Of a stretch of DNA of 64,000 bases, positions 33,158 to 44,919 are shown piece by piece; within the stretch, counting starts at the first letter, position 1; every line of letters begins with the position of its first letter. Source of the DNA: Saccopteryx bilineata (Eukaryota > Chordata > Mammalia > Chiroptera > Emballonuridae); NCBI RefSeq assembly GCF_036850765.1, contig NC_089492.1, positions 296,803,090-296,867,089 on the forward strand, written 5' to 3'. Under the pieces are notes generated by a model, which saw nothing but the letters and a program-made list of their open reading frames with translations, ran no database searches and had not been told where the DNA came from. Position numbers and translations under genes: made by a program.

Positions 33158-35541
33158 CTGAGGGTGGTTTTGTTGATAGTATTAATGAGATTTAATAAAG
33201 AATAAAAAGTTAAAAAAATAAAAAATCAAAAAGAGTTATTTTTTAAAAAAAAATTAATAATGTAATAAAGAAAAATAAAATAATAATTTTTTAAAAAAGG
33301 AAATTATTCCCCCCCTCCTTTTTTCCTCTGCTCTCCCCTTTTTCTTGAGAAAATCTTGTGGTGAACTGTGTATTATAACAAACAATGCCTGTGATGGAGG
33401 TCCTGAATTGGGGAAAAGTAATAAAGGGGCAAAAAAAAAAAAAAAAGAAAAAAAAAAGAAAAAAAAAAGGGGGGGCGGTATGGACCCACAAAAAGCAAAT
33501 AAGGAAAAAATTTGGGTCAAGAATAAAATGATTTGCTTTTAGGTGTTGGTGTTGTCTAAGAGTTATGATGAGAGGAATAAGAAAACAGAAAAATGGGGGG
33601 ACAAATTAAAAAAATACTATTGTATTTAGTGGAACAAGAACTAGATAAAATGGAGAGCCAGGGATGGGAGCACTGCTAGTGAGTTAAAAAGGTGAAGTAA
33701 AAAACCCCCAAAATGCCACAAACATAAGTTTGAGTCCCAGATAAGATAATTTGTTTGTTATTGAGGTTTGAATGAGAGGAGATGTAAAGGAGAAAGGAAG
33801 AAACTAATATAGAGGGAGAAAAGAAAGAGAGAGAGAGAAAAAAAGAGGGAACCAGTAAAAGAAGAAAAAAGAAAGGAGAGAGAGAGAGTTAAGGGTTTTG
33901 GAGTGCAACCCTCATAGAGAGAAAGGAAGAGGAGAAAAAAGATAATGGGAGATGTAACACTTATGGGTAGTGTAGTTCAAGGAGAGGAGAGAGTAAGACC
34001 GGCAGAGAGTTAATCGGCCAAATTGGAGGAGGAAAAAAAGTATCAAGAATGAAGATAAGAGAAACAAACGAACAAATATAATAAAATGGGATAGGTTATA
34101 AAGTCTGCAGATTATTCTTGATTTTGAGAGGTTATCTTCTTGTTTTTTCTTTTCTCTCCCTCTTCCTGGTCGGTGACTCTTTACCCCAGGTTCTGCCCCT
34201 TTGGCACGCTCAGGTAGAGGTTTGCAGTTGATAAGTCTCTATGGCAATGTCATGTATTGTGCTTTAGTCTCGTTGGGATTCAAGGCTCATTAGCTTTCAT
34301 AGGCTCCGACAGTGAGAGAGTCCGTGTTCCTGGAGCCTTTCTCCTAGTCTTTCCTTCCTCAATTAGTAGCCTGATAATCCAGCTATGGGGTTGTTGCTGC
34401 CTCTGCCTGGATAGTAAGAGGTTCAAAGAGCTGGCAACTCCCCACTCTATTTCCACTCAGCACAGGGCTCTGGGTAAGGCTCAGTCAGTCAGAGCTGCTA
34501 GCATAATCAGGCGGGCTTTCCGCTCACTCAAAGACCTCTGGCTCTGCCACTCTGTCCGGTAACACAGGCGGGCACCCACTTCTGGGGTGCTTGGAGGAAA
34601 CTCTCATTCACTATCTGCGCGCGCAGACCAGGATATCCGGCCAGTAGTCTCACGCTCTGAGTGAAACCCCCAACCGCATGGAAATTTGCAGCGCTGGAAT
34701 TCGCTCTCGCTCCTTCCCCGTGCGCGGCTTTTGCAAGGCACTGGGGTGGCCCGAGATTCCGCTTTTGCCCACACAAAGGCCCCTGACTCTGCCCCTCTGT
34801 GCGATAACACGGGCGCGCCCTGCCGAGGCACTCGGAGGAATTGCTCACTACCTATCTGCGCGCGCACACCAGGATATGAGGCCGGCCGCGTTTCCCTGAG
34901 TGAAACCCTCACCAGCACGGAAAATTTCCACTGTTGGAATTAGTTCTCGCTCCCTCCCGTGCGCGGCTTTCCCAGGGCGCTGGGGCTGCCCAGAGATTCT
35001 GCTTTCGGCCCACAGAAAGGCCTCTGACCCTGCCTCTCTGTGGGGCAACATGGACACCCACTTCTGGGGCTTAGGAAGAGATCTCTCGCCCACTAACTGC
35101 GCACCAACCAGGAGAACGGGTAAAATGGCTGCCCCGCTTGTCTTTCTTTGTTTGGGTTTGGCGCGAGTGTTAGCTTGTATTGCCCGGCTTGCCACAGGAA
35201 CAGTTTTTCCTCCGCTAGGATCTCCGTGCCACAGCCTGGTTCGGCCGTTCGTGTCGCAGTCTGAATCTATTCACCCCCTTTGCCCGCCTCAGTTTCTATA
35301 TTCACAGTTACCAGAGAAAGCCGCCCTGTTTAGGTTAGTGAGGAAGGCGGAGCATTTCTTACTCCCTATTTCCTTCAGGATTTGGTTATATATTTAGCCA
35401 ATTTTTCACTCAACCATACCTTTGGGTGTATTGTGAAGCATCTGGAGGCTCCAAGTATAGGTTTTTCTGTTTCTGGTTGAAGATCTTGTTGAGTTTTGGG
35501 GGAGATTTATCGGTATCGCTTCCTACTCCGCCATTACTCTC
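33158..35541 (-). promoter_or_regulatory. L1 copy B 5' UTR/promoter
   Basis: The ORF1-proximal part is A/T- and GA-rich (33.2-34.1 kb, with A- and GGGG-runs at 33431-33478). The distal part at 34.2-35.4 kb is CpG-rich and contains tandem repeats. The 5' terminus carries TAATGGCGGAGT. Confidence 0.75.
34543..35120 (-). repeat. Tandem promoter monomers of L1 copy B
   Basis: About 2.3 direct repeats with a period of roughly 240-247 bp. The landmark blocks (CTCTGTNNGGTAACAC-like, GGCGGGCACCCACTTCTGG, CTGCGCGCGCA, GAAACCC, GGAATT, CGTGCGCGGCTTT) recur near 34543, 34790 and 35030. CpG-dense. Confidence 0.75.
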
Positions 35542-35644
35542 AATGTTATTTTTTTTATTAAAGATTTGTCTGCAAGCCAGATGCAGCCATCAAAAGAGCC
35601 ACATCTGGCTCATGAGCCATAGGTTTCTGACCCCTGTATTAGGT

Positions 35645-36245
35645 GATGTCTCAAGGTTCAATTTACATTTCTCTGATAGCTAGTGACATTCAGCATCTTT
35701 TCATATATCTATTGGCCATCTGTATATCCTACAAGTCCTTTGACAATTTTTAATTGAACTTTTTGTTGTTGAGTTTTATACATTTCTTTATAATTTTTGG
35801 TTATTAATCCTTTATCAGATATGTTGGTGAATATACCCTCCCATTCAGTAAGTTGTCTTTCATTTTGTTGATGGTTTTCATTGCTTTGCAAATTTTTTAG
35901 TTTAATGTAGTTTCATTTGTTTATCTTTTTTTCTGGTTTTTATTCTCCAAGGAGATATATCTGAAAAAATATTGCTATGAAAAATGTCTCATATTTGATT
36001 ATGATTTTTAAAGCAATTGTGAATGGTATTGTTTTCTTGGTTTCTTTTTCTGATATATCAGTATTGGTATATATGTTCCACTGGTCTTTCTCTTTTTCTG
36101 CCAATCGCATCCTGCTTTCATTATTATCACTCTAGTATAATTTGAAGTCAGGTATTGTAATACCTCCAGCTTTGTTCTTTTTTCCCATGAGTGCTTTTGC
36201 TATTAGAGGTTTATTATGATTACATGCAAACCTGGTGATATTTTG
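35645..36245 (-). mobile_element. Older L1 ORF2 fragment (right of MITE)
   Basis: This is the continuation of 27440-27532 after the nested insertions. It reads antisense through ORF2 C-terminal sequence (TTTTCATATATCTATTGGCC, then TTGAAGTCAGGTATTGTAAT). It stops near 36245 where a sense L1 piece begins. Confidence 0.75.
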
Positions 36246-36970
36246 TTCCATTTCACAAAGCTCAGCAACAAACAAGTAAACAATCCAGTTAAAAAATGGG
36301 GAGATGATCTACACAGACACTTCTCCCAAGAAAAAATACAAATGGCCAACAGATATATGAAAAGATGCTCATTTTCACTAGCTATTCTAGAAGTGCAAAT
36401 CAAAACTGCAATGAGATAGCACTCACACCTGTTAGATTGGCTATTATCTACAAGACAGGTAAAAGAAGTGTTGGGGAGGCTGCAGAGAAAAAGGAATCCT
36501 CATTCACTGCTGGTGGAAATGGAAATTAGTACAACCATTATGGAAGAAAGTATAGTGTCCTGAAAAAATTAAAACTAGAACTATCCTATGACCCATCAAT
36601 CCCTCTGCTGGGTATTTACCCCCCAAACTAAAAAATATTGGTCTGTAGAAATACATGCATTGCCCATGTTCATTGCAGCATTATTCACAGTTGTCAAGAC
36701 ATGGAAACAACCAAAGTGTCCCTCGATAGAGGATTGAGTAAAGAAGATGAAATATATATTGTAAAAAATATATATGTAATATATATAAGATGTAATATAT
36801 ACTGTAATATATATTATAGATGTTATACACAAACACAATGGAATACTATTCATCCATAAAAAATGATGACATAGTGTCATTTATGACAACATGACTGGAC
36901 CTTGAGAACATTATACTGGATGAAATAAGTAAATCAGAAAAAGTTAAAAACTATATGATTTCACACATAC
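36246..36970 (+). mobile_element. L1 ORF2 C-terminal fragment, sense
   Basis: The frame at 36216-36419 reads [21 protein letters not shown], with further text in other frames to about 36960. An (AT)-rich expansion occurs at 36760-36830. It may be a separate insertion or an inverted part of the surrounding L1. Confidence 0.7.
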
Positions 36971-38025
36971 AGCTAGTGCTTGATTTACGACCACAACTGG
37001 AATTGGTTCCAACAGATCATTCATAATACAATTTGGTTGTAAGTTAAGTAGGCTATATGTACAGTACTGTAAAATGATGTTATAAAAATCTTTGAGTCAT
37101 ATTTTATCATAATTTTCTTTCATTACTGTTATATATCATAATTTTCTTTGTTCATTTTAAGCCATTTGTATGATCTTTACACCATTTTGTTTCTTATTTT
37201 TACATTCATCAAGTTTAAGTAAAACACTGCATTACCAGTACAACTGGTTTAGTATTTGCAAAACATACAAAATTACAAAATACAGGTGCATACAAAAATA
37301 CAAAATACAAGTGTAAAAAATACCATAGGAAACATTTTTCCAATTTCAAAACATATCAAAATATATAAACATGTACAAAACATTTTATTGGCTGCTGGTG
37401 CTTAGCTGCGGATCATTGATGTCATCGTTTGAGGCAGCAGTTGGGGTTACCGAACTTGGTTTTTCATAAACATGTGCGATCACATTCACTTTCTTTCCTC
37501 CTTCATACTTGGTCATTGATTGCTTTCTCATATGTGCCTTGACCAAGGGGTTACAGCAGAGCAAGTGGCCCCTTGCTCAAGCCAGTGACCTTGGGATCAA
37601 ACCAGCGACCATGGGGTCATGTCTATGGTTCCATGCTCAAACCAGTGCCCCTGCACTGAAGCTGGTGAACTCATGCTCAAGCTGGATGAGCCTGCACTCA
37701 TTTTCTTTTCAAGGTCAATGGCTTTTTTTTCCTTCTTGGCAGGCTGAGGCATAGACAAAGACAATTTGTAGACATCTTGGGAGGGGAATGATGAAAAATA
37801 TACAAGACACAAAACACAAATTGCTGTACTGAGTCTGGGATAACAGTTGAAATGGTGCACGCAGAGATGGTAGTGCTGCTGGAAGCTGGTCTGCACTGTC
37901 GTACACCCAGCTGGGCAACACTTGCGCTGCCAGACACGGAGCAGTCATGGCTAGCAATTGTGGTCATAAAGTTGAATGGTCATAAGTTGCATAGGTTGTA
38001 ATCAATCAATATTTGTATTTATTTT
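36971..38025. mobile_element. DNA transposon remnant, family unassigned
   Basis: It interrupts L1 sequence. The ends share an inverted block (TTTACGACCACAACTGG at about 36982-36998; CAATTGTGGTCATAAA near 37955-37970). The interior is A/T-rich and contains a SINE piece. Minus-strand frames at 37.6-37.97 kb (PQPAKKEKK) show no confirmed transposase motif. Confidence 0.45.
37512..37701 (-). mobile_element. Partial SINE, family D
   Basis: It resembles the central part of the SINE at 26.21-26.53 kb (TCATTGATTGCTTTCTCA, then repeated GCTCAAGC/CAGTGACC units). The head and tail are missing. Confidence 0.65.
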
Positions 38026-38029
38026 GTAT

Positions 38030-39344
38030 ACTGCTACTTTTCTGAATTCATTTATTCTAGTAATTTTGTATTGTGAAATCTTTAGGGCTCACTATATAGA
38101 ATATCATGCAAATAATGACAATTTTGCTTCTTCCTTTCCAATTTGACTGCCTTTTATTTTTTTCTTGTCTGATTGATGTGGATAATACTTCCAGTACTAT
38201 ATTGAATAAGAGTGGTGATATTGTACATTCTTGTCCTGTTTCTGATCTTAAGGGAAACACTTGTACTTTTTGTACATTGACTATGATGTTGTTTGCTGGT
38301 TTTTAATATATGGCCTTTATTATGTTGAGGTATGTTCCCTGTATTCCCACTTTGCTGAGAGTTTTTATATAAATGGATGCTGGATTTTATTAAATGCATT
38401 TTCTGCATCTATTGATATGGCCATGTGATTTTTATTCTTCATTTTGTTTATGTGGTGTATCACACTTATTGATTTGCTGAAATTGTACCAATTTTGCATC
38501 TCTAAAATAAATCCCACTTGATAATGATGTATGACCTTTTTAATGTATTGCTGTATTTGGTTTAATAATATTTTGCTGAGGATTTTAACTTCTTTGTTTA
38601 TCAGGAATATTGGCCTATAGGCTTTTTTTGTTTGTTTGTAGTGTCTTTATCTGGTTTTGGAATTAGGTAATGCTGGCCTTGTAAAATAAGCTTGAGAGTA
38701 TTTCCTTCTTTTGAATTAAAATAATAATTTGAGAAGGGTAGGTGTTAGTTTTTCTTTGAATATTTGATAAAGTTTACCGGGGAAGCCGTCTGATTCAGTA
38801 CTTCTATTTCTTGGGAATTTTTTGTTCTTGTTGTTATTACTCTTTCAATCACTGGTTGTAACTTGTGTATTCAGATTCTCTGATTCTTCTTTATTGGATT
38901 TTGTAAGAATATATGTTTCTAGGAGTTTATCTATTTTACCCAGATTGTCCAGTTTGTTGGCATAATTGTGAATAATATTTTCTTACTATGCTTTGTATTT
39001 GTGTGATGTCAGTTGTTACTTCTCCTCTTTTATCTCTGATTTTATTTAATTAGGTTCTCTCTCCTTTTTTTCTTGATGAGTCTGGTTAAATATTTGTCAG
39101 TGTCTTTTATCTTTACAAAGAACCACCTCTTGATTTCATTGATCTTTTGTATTATTATTTTTTAATCTGTATTTTATCTATTTCTGCTCGAATCTTTGTT
39201 ATTTTCTTTTGTCTACTCACTTTGGACTTTGTTGTTCTAATTATCTTTAAGTATAAGGTTAGAATATTCAATTGAGATTCTTCTTGATGGTAGAATTAGC
39301 CTGTAATGGTATAGATTTTTTTTTAGAACTTCTTTGGATGTGCC
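38030..39344 (-). mobile_element. Old L1 ORF2 fragment
   Basis: Antisense reverse-transcriptase region, comparable with 29.64-30.9 kb of copy B (for example TTCCAGTACTATATTGAATA, TGGTGTATCACACTTATTGA). Many indels and no long frame. Confidence 0.8.
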
Positions 39345-40216
39345 TGTGGTAAGGTATCAAAAAATAGAAAATTAATATTAATATTTTAGGGAAAATAGTT
39401 AGGTTTCTTGTCCCCTTCTTCTTGTAGAGAATAAAAAGAAATAATTGTGAAAGTTTCCTAGCTTGCAGAGACATACTGTGTAGGAAACCCTCTTTTATTA
39501 GGAAGCTTAAAAGGCATTGTATAATTTGGGCTAAGCATACAGAGAGATTTTGTAAATATTATTTATATACTTGTGTGTGATTTGCACCAACTCAGGATAG
39601 ACCACAGCATTTTATTGTAAATAAAGAGATTTTGTGCCAGAGGGACTTAGAATCTCTCCCTTCCCCTACACCTGTGAGAAATAGGATAAACACCTAGCCA
39701 GGTGTGGGGGAAGAGGGGAGAGATAAGGCAAGCCCTTTTCCTCTCCTCTCTTTTCTTCTTTAATGGGCCATTCACAAATTATTATCCCCCAGCACCATGT
39801 AGACTACCCCTCCCCTCCTGAAAATGTGTAATTAATGTATATATCTCTAGACAAAGGGATGGCAAATGAACACTAGAAAATTTAGGAATATCTTTTAATA
39901 TGTAGAACAACATTTTTTGCTATTGTGTTTTGATATGTAGAAATATTTTCATAAATCCTATAGACAAATGTTTTAAGCTTGCTAATAAATTGTGTCATCT
40001 CCCCTCCTCCTCCTTTTCCAGCCAACCTGTGTATAATCAAAAGTATATAACCTGCCTCAGGGCTACAGCCTGGACAGCATGATTTGGGTCAGCTTTGCCC
40101 CGTGTTAGTCATATGCTACCAGCATATTAATAAATCTCCTCCTTTTAACTAAACTCCTTAAAAATTCTTTTGGACTTGGTGTCTCTATGTAAATCCAGCA
40201 GAACGTTACTTTAAAA
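39345..40216 (+). mobile_element. Probable solo LTR in old L1
   Basis: This non-L1 block interrupts L1 ORF2. It starts TGTGGTAAGG, has a TATA-like AGTATATAACC at about 40043 and AATAAA at about 40128, and is followed by a U5-like stretch. The exact 3' end and the target duplication are uncertain (GTGCC versus ATGCC). The family is not assigned. Confidence 0.55.
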
Positions 40217-40311
40217 TATGCCCATCAATTTTGGGTTATTGTGTTCTCATTTTAATTTATTTCAAGGTATCTTTTTATCTCTTACTCAATCTCATTGTTA
40301 GACCATTTTTT
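40217..40311 (-). mobile_element. Old L1 ORF2, continued
   Basis: L1 text resumes (CCCATCAATTTTGGGTTATT) between the LTR and the next SINE. Confidence 0.7.
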
Positions 40312-40661
40312 GTGTGTATTTTTTCTGAAGTTGGAAACGGGGAGGCAGTCAGACAGACTCCCGCATGCGCCCGACCAGGATCCACCCTGCACGCCCACCA
40401 GGGGGCGGTGCTCTGCCCATCTTGGGGCATTGCTCTGCCGCTCTAGCGCCTGAAGCAGAGGCCACAGAGCCATCCTCAGCGCCCAGGCAAACTTTGCTCC
40501 AATGGAGCCTTGGCTGCGGGAGGGGAAGAGACAGAGAGAAAGGAGAGGGGGAGGGGTGGAGAAGCAGATGGGCGCTTCTCCTGTGTGTCCTGGCTGGGAA
40601 TCAAACCCAGGACTCCTGCACGCCAGGCTGACGCTCTACCACTGAGCCAACTGGCCAGGGC
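40312..40661 (-). mobile_element. tRNA-derived SINE, family A (young)
   Basis: A well-preserved copy. The minus-strand head is GGCCCTGGCCAGTTGGCTC with GGTTTGATTCCC, and the 3' end is TTTCCAACTTCAGAAAAAAT. It is flanked by ACATTTTTTGT-type duplicates. It lies within L1. Confidence 0.92.
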
Positions 40662-41303
40662 CAGCACATTTTTTGTTTAATAACATGTTGTTTAACCTCC
40701 GTGTATTCCTGTGCTTTTCTGTTTTGTTTTTGTGATTGATTTTTATTGTCATACCATTCTGTTCAGAGAAGACTATGTGATTTTAATTTTCTTGACTTTA
40801 CTGAGAATTGTGTCCTAACATGTGGTCTATCTCAGAAAATGTTTCAAGTGCACTTGAAAAGATTGTATATTCTATTGCTTTTGGGTAAAAAAATGTTCCA
40901 AATATTTCAATTAAATCCATCTGCTTTAATGTGTCATTTATAACTGTCATTTCCTTGTTGATTTTCTGTCTGGATGACCTATCCATTGATGTTGATAGGG
41001 TGTTAAAATCTTCTACTGTGACTGTATTGTTGTCAATCTTTCTTTTTATATCCATCAAGATTTGCTTTAGATGTATAGGTGCTTAGAATTTTACAAGAGT
41101 TATATCCTGTTTTTGGCTTGCTCCATTTATCATTATGTAGTGTCCTTCTTTGTCTATTACTTTAGCTTTTGTTTTACAGACTATTTTATTAAATATAAAT
41201 GTTGCTATCTCAGCTTTTTTTTCTTTCTATTTTCATTCCTTTACTTTTAGTATGTGTGTACCCTTCATTCTGAATTGGGACTCCTGTAGACAGCATATAT
41301 AAT
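40662..41303 (-). mobile_element. Old L1 ORF2 endonuclease/linker fragment
   Basis: Antisense text comparable with 31.06-31.72 kb of copy B. One minus frame at 40798-41058 reads FNTLSTSMDRSSRQKIN and EIDHMLGH, the L1 endonuclease. It ends near 41303 at CCTGTAGACAGCATATATAA. Confidence 0.8.
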
Positions 41304-41334
41304 CATTATTTATTTTTCAATTATACTTTAAATA

Positions 41335-41425
41335 TAATATTATGGTAGTTTCTGATGTACAAGGAGATGTAAATTAGAGCACATGAATATAGTCAATAAT
41401 ATCTAGTGTTTTGGAAATTTTTTTT
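41335..41425 (+). mobile_element. Old L1 3' UTR-like fragment
   Basis: It resembles 52.29-52.37 kb (GGAGATGTAAATTAGAGCAC, ATAGTCAATAAT). Confidence 0.45.
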
Positions 41426-41504
41426 ATAAAAGGTGCACATTAATATGATTATATATTACTTACATATATTTTACATAAAATATTTTATAGATTCATATTT
41501 TTTA

Positions 41505-41887
41505 TTTATTTATTTGGTTTTTTTTTTCGTATTTTTCTGAAGCTGCAAACAGGGAGGCAGTCAGACAGACTCCCGCACGTGCTCCACTGGGATCCACCCT
41601 GCATGCCCACCAGGGGGCGATGCTCTGCCCATTCGGGGCATTGCTCTGCCACAACCAGAACCATTCTAGCACCTGAGGCAGAGGCCACAGAGCCATCCCC
41701 AGCACCCAGGCCAACCTTGCTCCAATGGAGCACTGGCTGTGGGAGGGGAAGACAGAGACAGAGAGGAAGGAGAGGGGGAGGGTAGAGAAGCAAATAGGCA
41801 CCTCTTCTGTGTGCCCTTGCCAGGAATCAAACCTGGGACTCCTGCATGCCAGGCCGATGCTCTACCACTGAGCCAACCGGCCAGGGC
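41505..41887 (-). mobile_element. tRNA-derived SINE, family A (young)
   Basis: Full family A structure, with target duplication TAGATTCATATTTTT (about 41488-41502 and 41889-41903). Confidence 0.92.
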
Positions 41888-41903
41888 CTAGATTCATATT
41901 TTT

Positions 41904-42639
41904 AAAGTGTTTACATTCACTACAAGTGTATTTTAATTTTATATGGAAATTTTATCCACTTGCTGTGTTGAGCATGAAGAACACATTCAACAAAACTAAT
42001 GCTTGTTTAGAAGAAATAACAGGACCACATAGTTAATTTTAGGTCCAAAGACAACGTTCATTGGAAGTAATGTAGTAATTGAGCTGAAGACAATAGCAAG
42101 ATAAATTAACCTTGTTGAGAAGTTGAGACCTCCCACACATACTCATTACATTAGTCACAGAAGAGCATGAATAAATGACTGGGGGTGCTTCTTTGTTGAA
42201 TTATCTGAAACACATTAGGAAAACTGGTCATAGCATAAAATGTTGAAATATTTCTGTGTCACAATCTATGTCCTGTTAAGATGATGTAAAAATCTGCTGA
42301 GTAGGATAAAGTATCTGAGTGAATAAGCCTGCCAAACAAGAATGGTCAAATATACTTTATATTTCCAGGACAGAAAAAGCCAGCTACTCAACTCCCACTT
42401 GCTAGAGTAATTAATTACCTTTACACAGACATTTTTGAAAACTGCACAAGGTTGGAGCATCTCACTTTACATTTTAAATATTGACAAACTAGTTCTATAA
42501 TTTATATATTTTAAAATTTCTGAAGGAAAACATAGTGGGCAAGAAGGACTCATATTATCACATTTCATATCTTACCATATGGGTCCTGTAGTAAAGAGAA
42601 TTTTGGGATTAACTAGAGAACTGATACATAGAGTAATGG
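41904..42639. other. Unassigned A/T-rich sequence
   Basis: No gene or repeat recognised. Confidence 0.4.
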
Positions 42640-42990
42640 AATAAGATACAGATCTTGAACATATTCTACACAAATACATTCAACTGAGTTTTGACTATGG
42701 TGCCCAGACAAACCAAGGGAGAAAGAATACTCTTTTCCTAAAATGATGCTGGGAAATTGGATATCAATAATCTTTAAGGATTGCTCCTGTTTATAATATG
42801 CCAATAAGCGCTCTCTAAGAGTGGCCACATCATTTTCACTCCCACCACCCATGTCTGAGCGTCACGATAGATCCACACCTGTGTTAACCCTTGGCCTTTC
42901 AACCTTTATTTTTTAGCCATTCTGAGTATGTGTTGGTACCATGCTGTGGGGGTAATGTCCACTTTCTGATGAATTATGGTGCTGAGGGAC
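42640..42990. mobile_element. Ancient L1 fragments in both orientations
   Basis: Sense ORF2-like text occurs at 42660-42770 (AATGATGCTGGGAAATTGGA) and an antisense piece near 42815-42850 (CATTTTCACTCCCACCACCC). Very diverged. Confidence 0.5.
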
Positions 42991-43060
42991 ATCATAAAGA
43001 TAACCATGCATAAGATACCAATGTTTTCAAGTTGCATGTTACAGCAACTGATTGTTTTCT

Positions 43061-43061
43061 T

Positions 43062-43096
<35 letters not shown>

Positions 43097-43100
43097 TTTT
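43061..43100. repeat. (TTTA)n microsatellite
   Basis: About ten TTTA units at the tail of an antisense L1. Confidence 0.95.
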
Positions 43101-43225
43101 AGACAATTAAATTTAACATGGTGACATTGGTCAACTAGAGTACATAGATTGAGAGAAAACATCTCTACATCATTTGTACAGTTGATTATGTTGTATACCC
43201 ATCACCTATTGTCTGCTGTCATTTT
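43101..43225 (-). mobile_element. L1 3' end remnant
   Basis: Antisense 3' UTR (GGTGACATTGGTCAACTAGA, TATACCCATCACC). Confidence 0.75.
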
Positions 43226-43469
43226 ACAAATTTCAACGTATTTTTAAAATGTTTTTAATCCAGCCTTTTGCCTTATTTTGGTTTTGCAAAAATCGTCTCC
43301 CACTGTGTTCCATTATGTGATATTTTTTTCATTCTTTTTTGTTGTCTATGGAAAAAGTTAGTGGATCTCAGTTTACCAATTTCTACACTAAGTTCATGCT
43401 TTGGTAACCATAAGAAAAACTGTGATTCCACAAAGCTATAAAGATATTTTTTTACTTTTTTTGAAAAAA

Positions 43470-44918
43470 GAAAAAGTAATTGTTTACTCTTCACATTTTG
43501 GTCTGTAGTCCATTTGACATAGATTATTGTTAATGGTGTGAAACAGGCATGAAAAATATCCTAGTTCCAAAAACTTATCCAATTGGTCCAGCACCATGTG
43601 GTGGGAAGACCATGATCAACCCACTGTACTGCAATAGTCTCAGTCATGATTCAGGTGACTGAACATGAGTGCTCTGAGTCTGGATTCTTTCTTCTGCTCC
43701 AGTGGATAAGGTATTTCTGCTTTTAAATGACTCAAAGCTCCAACATCTTTATCTATTTCTGAATGGCTGGTTTCTTTTCCCCTCTGTCTCATGTAGGGTG
43801 AATTCTCATCACATTGGAAGGAGAGGGTTGTCATCGCTGTGCTACAAATGAGGGAAGTGTAACCAAGATTGGAAGTAGGTGCTCAAGTGTCCTTCAACCA
43901 TTCAGGATGTGGTAGTGCCACCATGATATTTAAAGTGTGTGTGTTTTATGGATTTCTTACAGAAAAACACTCATGAATGTCAATCTTATCTGAATCCTGA
44001 AGAGTCTCCACAGTTTAAAGAGCAGGGTGATACCCAGATTAAGACTGCTCTAAAGAGGCAGAAATGACTCAAATGAGTGACCCCAAAGAAATGGAGAGAG
44101 AAAGATCTTGTTGTTCAAAGAAACATCCAGGAAGAAACTGTGTAAAGTAGAACCTGTGTTCCAGGGCCCAGAAAGAGAGCTGGGCTTTCCTGTGGTAGTT
44201 AGTGTATGGCCAGATCTGCCAGACTCGGTTGTCACTCAACCACTTGGATCACTGCCTCTAGGGCACCTTGGTTTCTGCAGTCAATGTAGACAGTGAGGGG
44301 AGGTCAACATTCACACCCACCAAGGCAGTACTCACGTCTGTCATTTTTCTGAGTTTGAGCTCCACCCCTCACTTCCTTCTCCAGTTCACCCTTCTCATCA
44401 GTCTTTCCAATTTCATTTCAGTATCTCCCCATTTCAGCTCAAAATCCTTTCGTGGTCCTCACAGTGTTCTGGATAAACTACATTCTTGTCTCTGAACTGA
44501 AAGCTGTTCATGCTCATCCAGTTGTGCCCCTCTCACCTCACTCTCACTAGACTGCTTCACTCAATCATACAGGTGCAGTTACACCACGAACACACCTTAA
44601 CTCACACACTCACACCATCTGCTATTGACCATTTTCTTGCTCCTCCATATCTGTTTCTGAGAGCTCTATAGAAATAGCAAATTCTTTCCAAGCTACCCAC
44701 TAACAGCACTGGACTAGAAGCAACACTGAGGGTCCTTCTTTTCATTCTTCTTCTCTACATGTGTCTCTGACTACTGAGGACTATGGAGGATGGCATGATA
44801 AGTCTATGTAAGCATTCATGTAACATTGATGGAAACACAAGAATTGAAGTTTAATTACTGTTGATATTATATTTTATTGACATAGGTTTTATTTCTCTAG
44901 CTCATTTGTAACACATGA
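43470..44918 (+). repeat. Segmental duplication unit, copy 3
   Basis: The first 600 bp are the inverse of 2.75-3.3 kb. The whole unit matches 15.15-16.23 kb directly (for example CTGAACTGAAAGCTGTTCAT, AATTACTGTTGATATT). It lies upstream of the LILRB-like locus. The short ORFs within it are not convincing. Confidence 0.75.
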
Positions 44919-44919
44919 G

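Larger units (their letters stand above)
27762..35541 (-). mobile_element. Full-length LINE-1 (copy B), nearly intact
   Basis: About 7.78 kb with a poly(A) tail at the left end, 3' UTR, ORF2, a 290-nt inter-ORF spacer, ORF1 and a long 5' UTR with GC-rich tandem monomers. The 5' end reads GAGAGTAATGGCGGAGTAGG on the minus strand. It is flanked by the duplicated target AATGTTATTTTTTTT (about 27748-27762 and 35542-35556) inside the hAT MITE. Few disabling changes: one stop in ORF1, two +1 homopolymer insertions and one stop in ORF2. Confidence 0.95.
27533..35636. mobile_element. hAT MITE split by a full-length L1
   Basis: The left part is 27533-27761 and the right part about 35542-35636. The ends are CAGGGGTTGGGAACC and GGTTTCTGACCCCTG, with a perfect 8-bp duplication TATTAGGT (27525-27532, 35637-35644), as expected for hAT elements. 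A second, L1-free copy at 53724-54041 shows the uninterrupted structure of about 318 bp. Confidence 0.9.

Noticed and set aside
33254..33520. Phe-rich minus-strand ORF
   Set aside because: It is translation of A/G homopolymer runs in the L1 5' UTR.
34257..35397. Several 65-165 codon ORFs in GC-rich sequence
   Set aside because: They lie in the tandem monomers of the L1 promoter. Similar frames appear on both strands because the sequence is CpG-rich.
40612..40661. Possible tRNA genes at SINE heads
   Set aside because: The A/B boxes belong to SINE promoters. The cloverleaf is degraded and the same head occurs in every family A copy.
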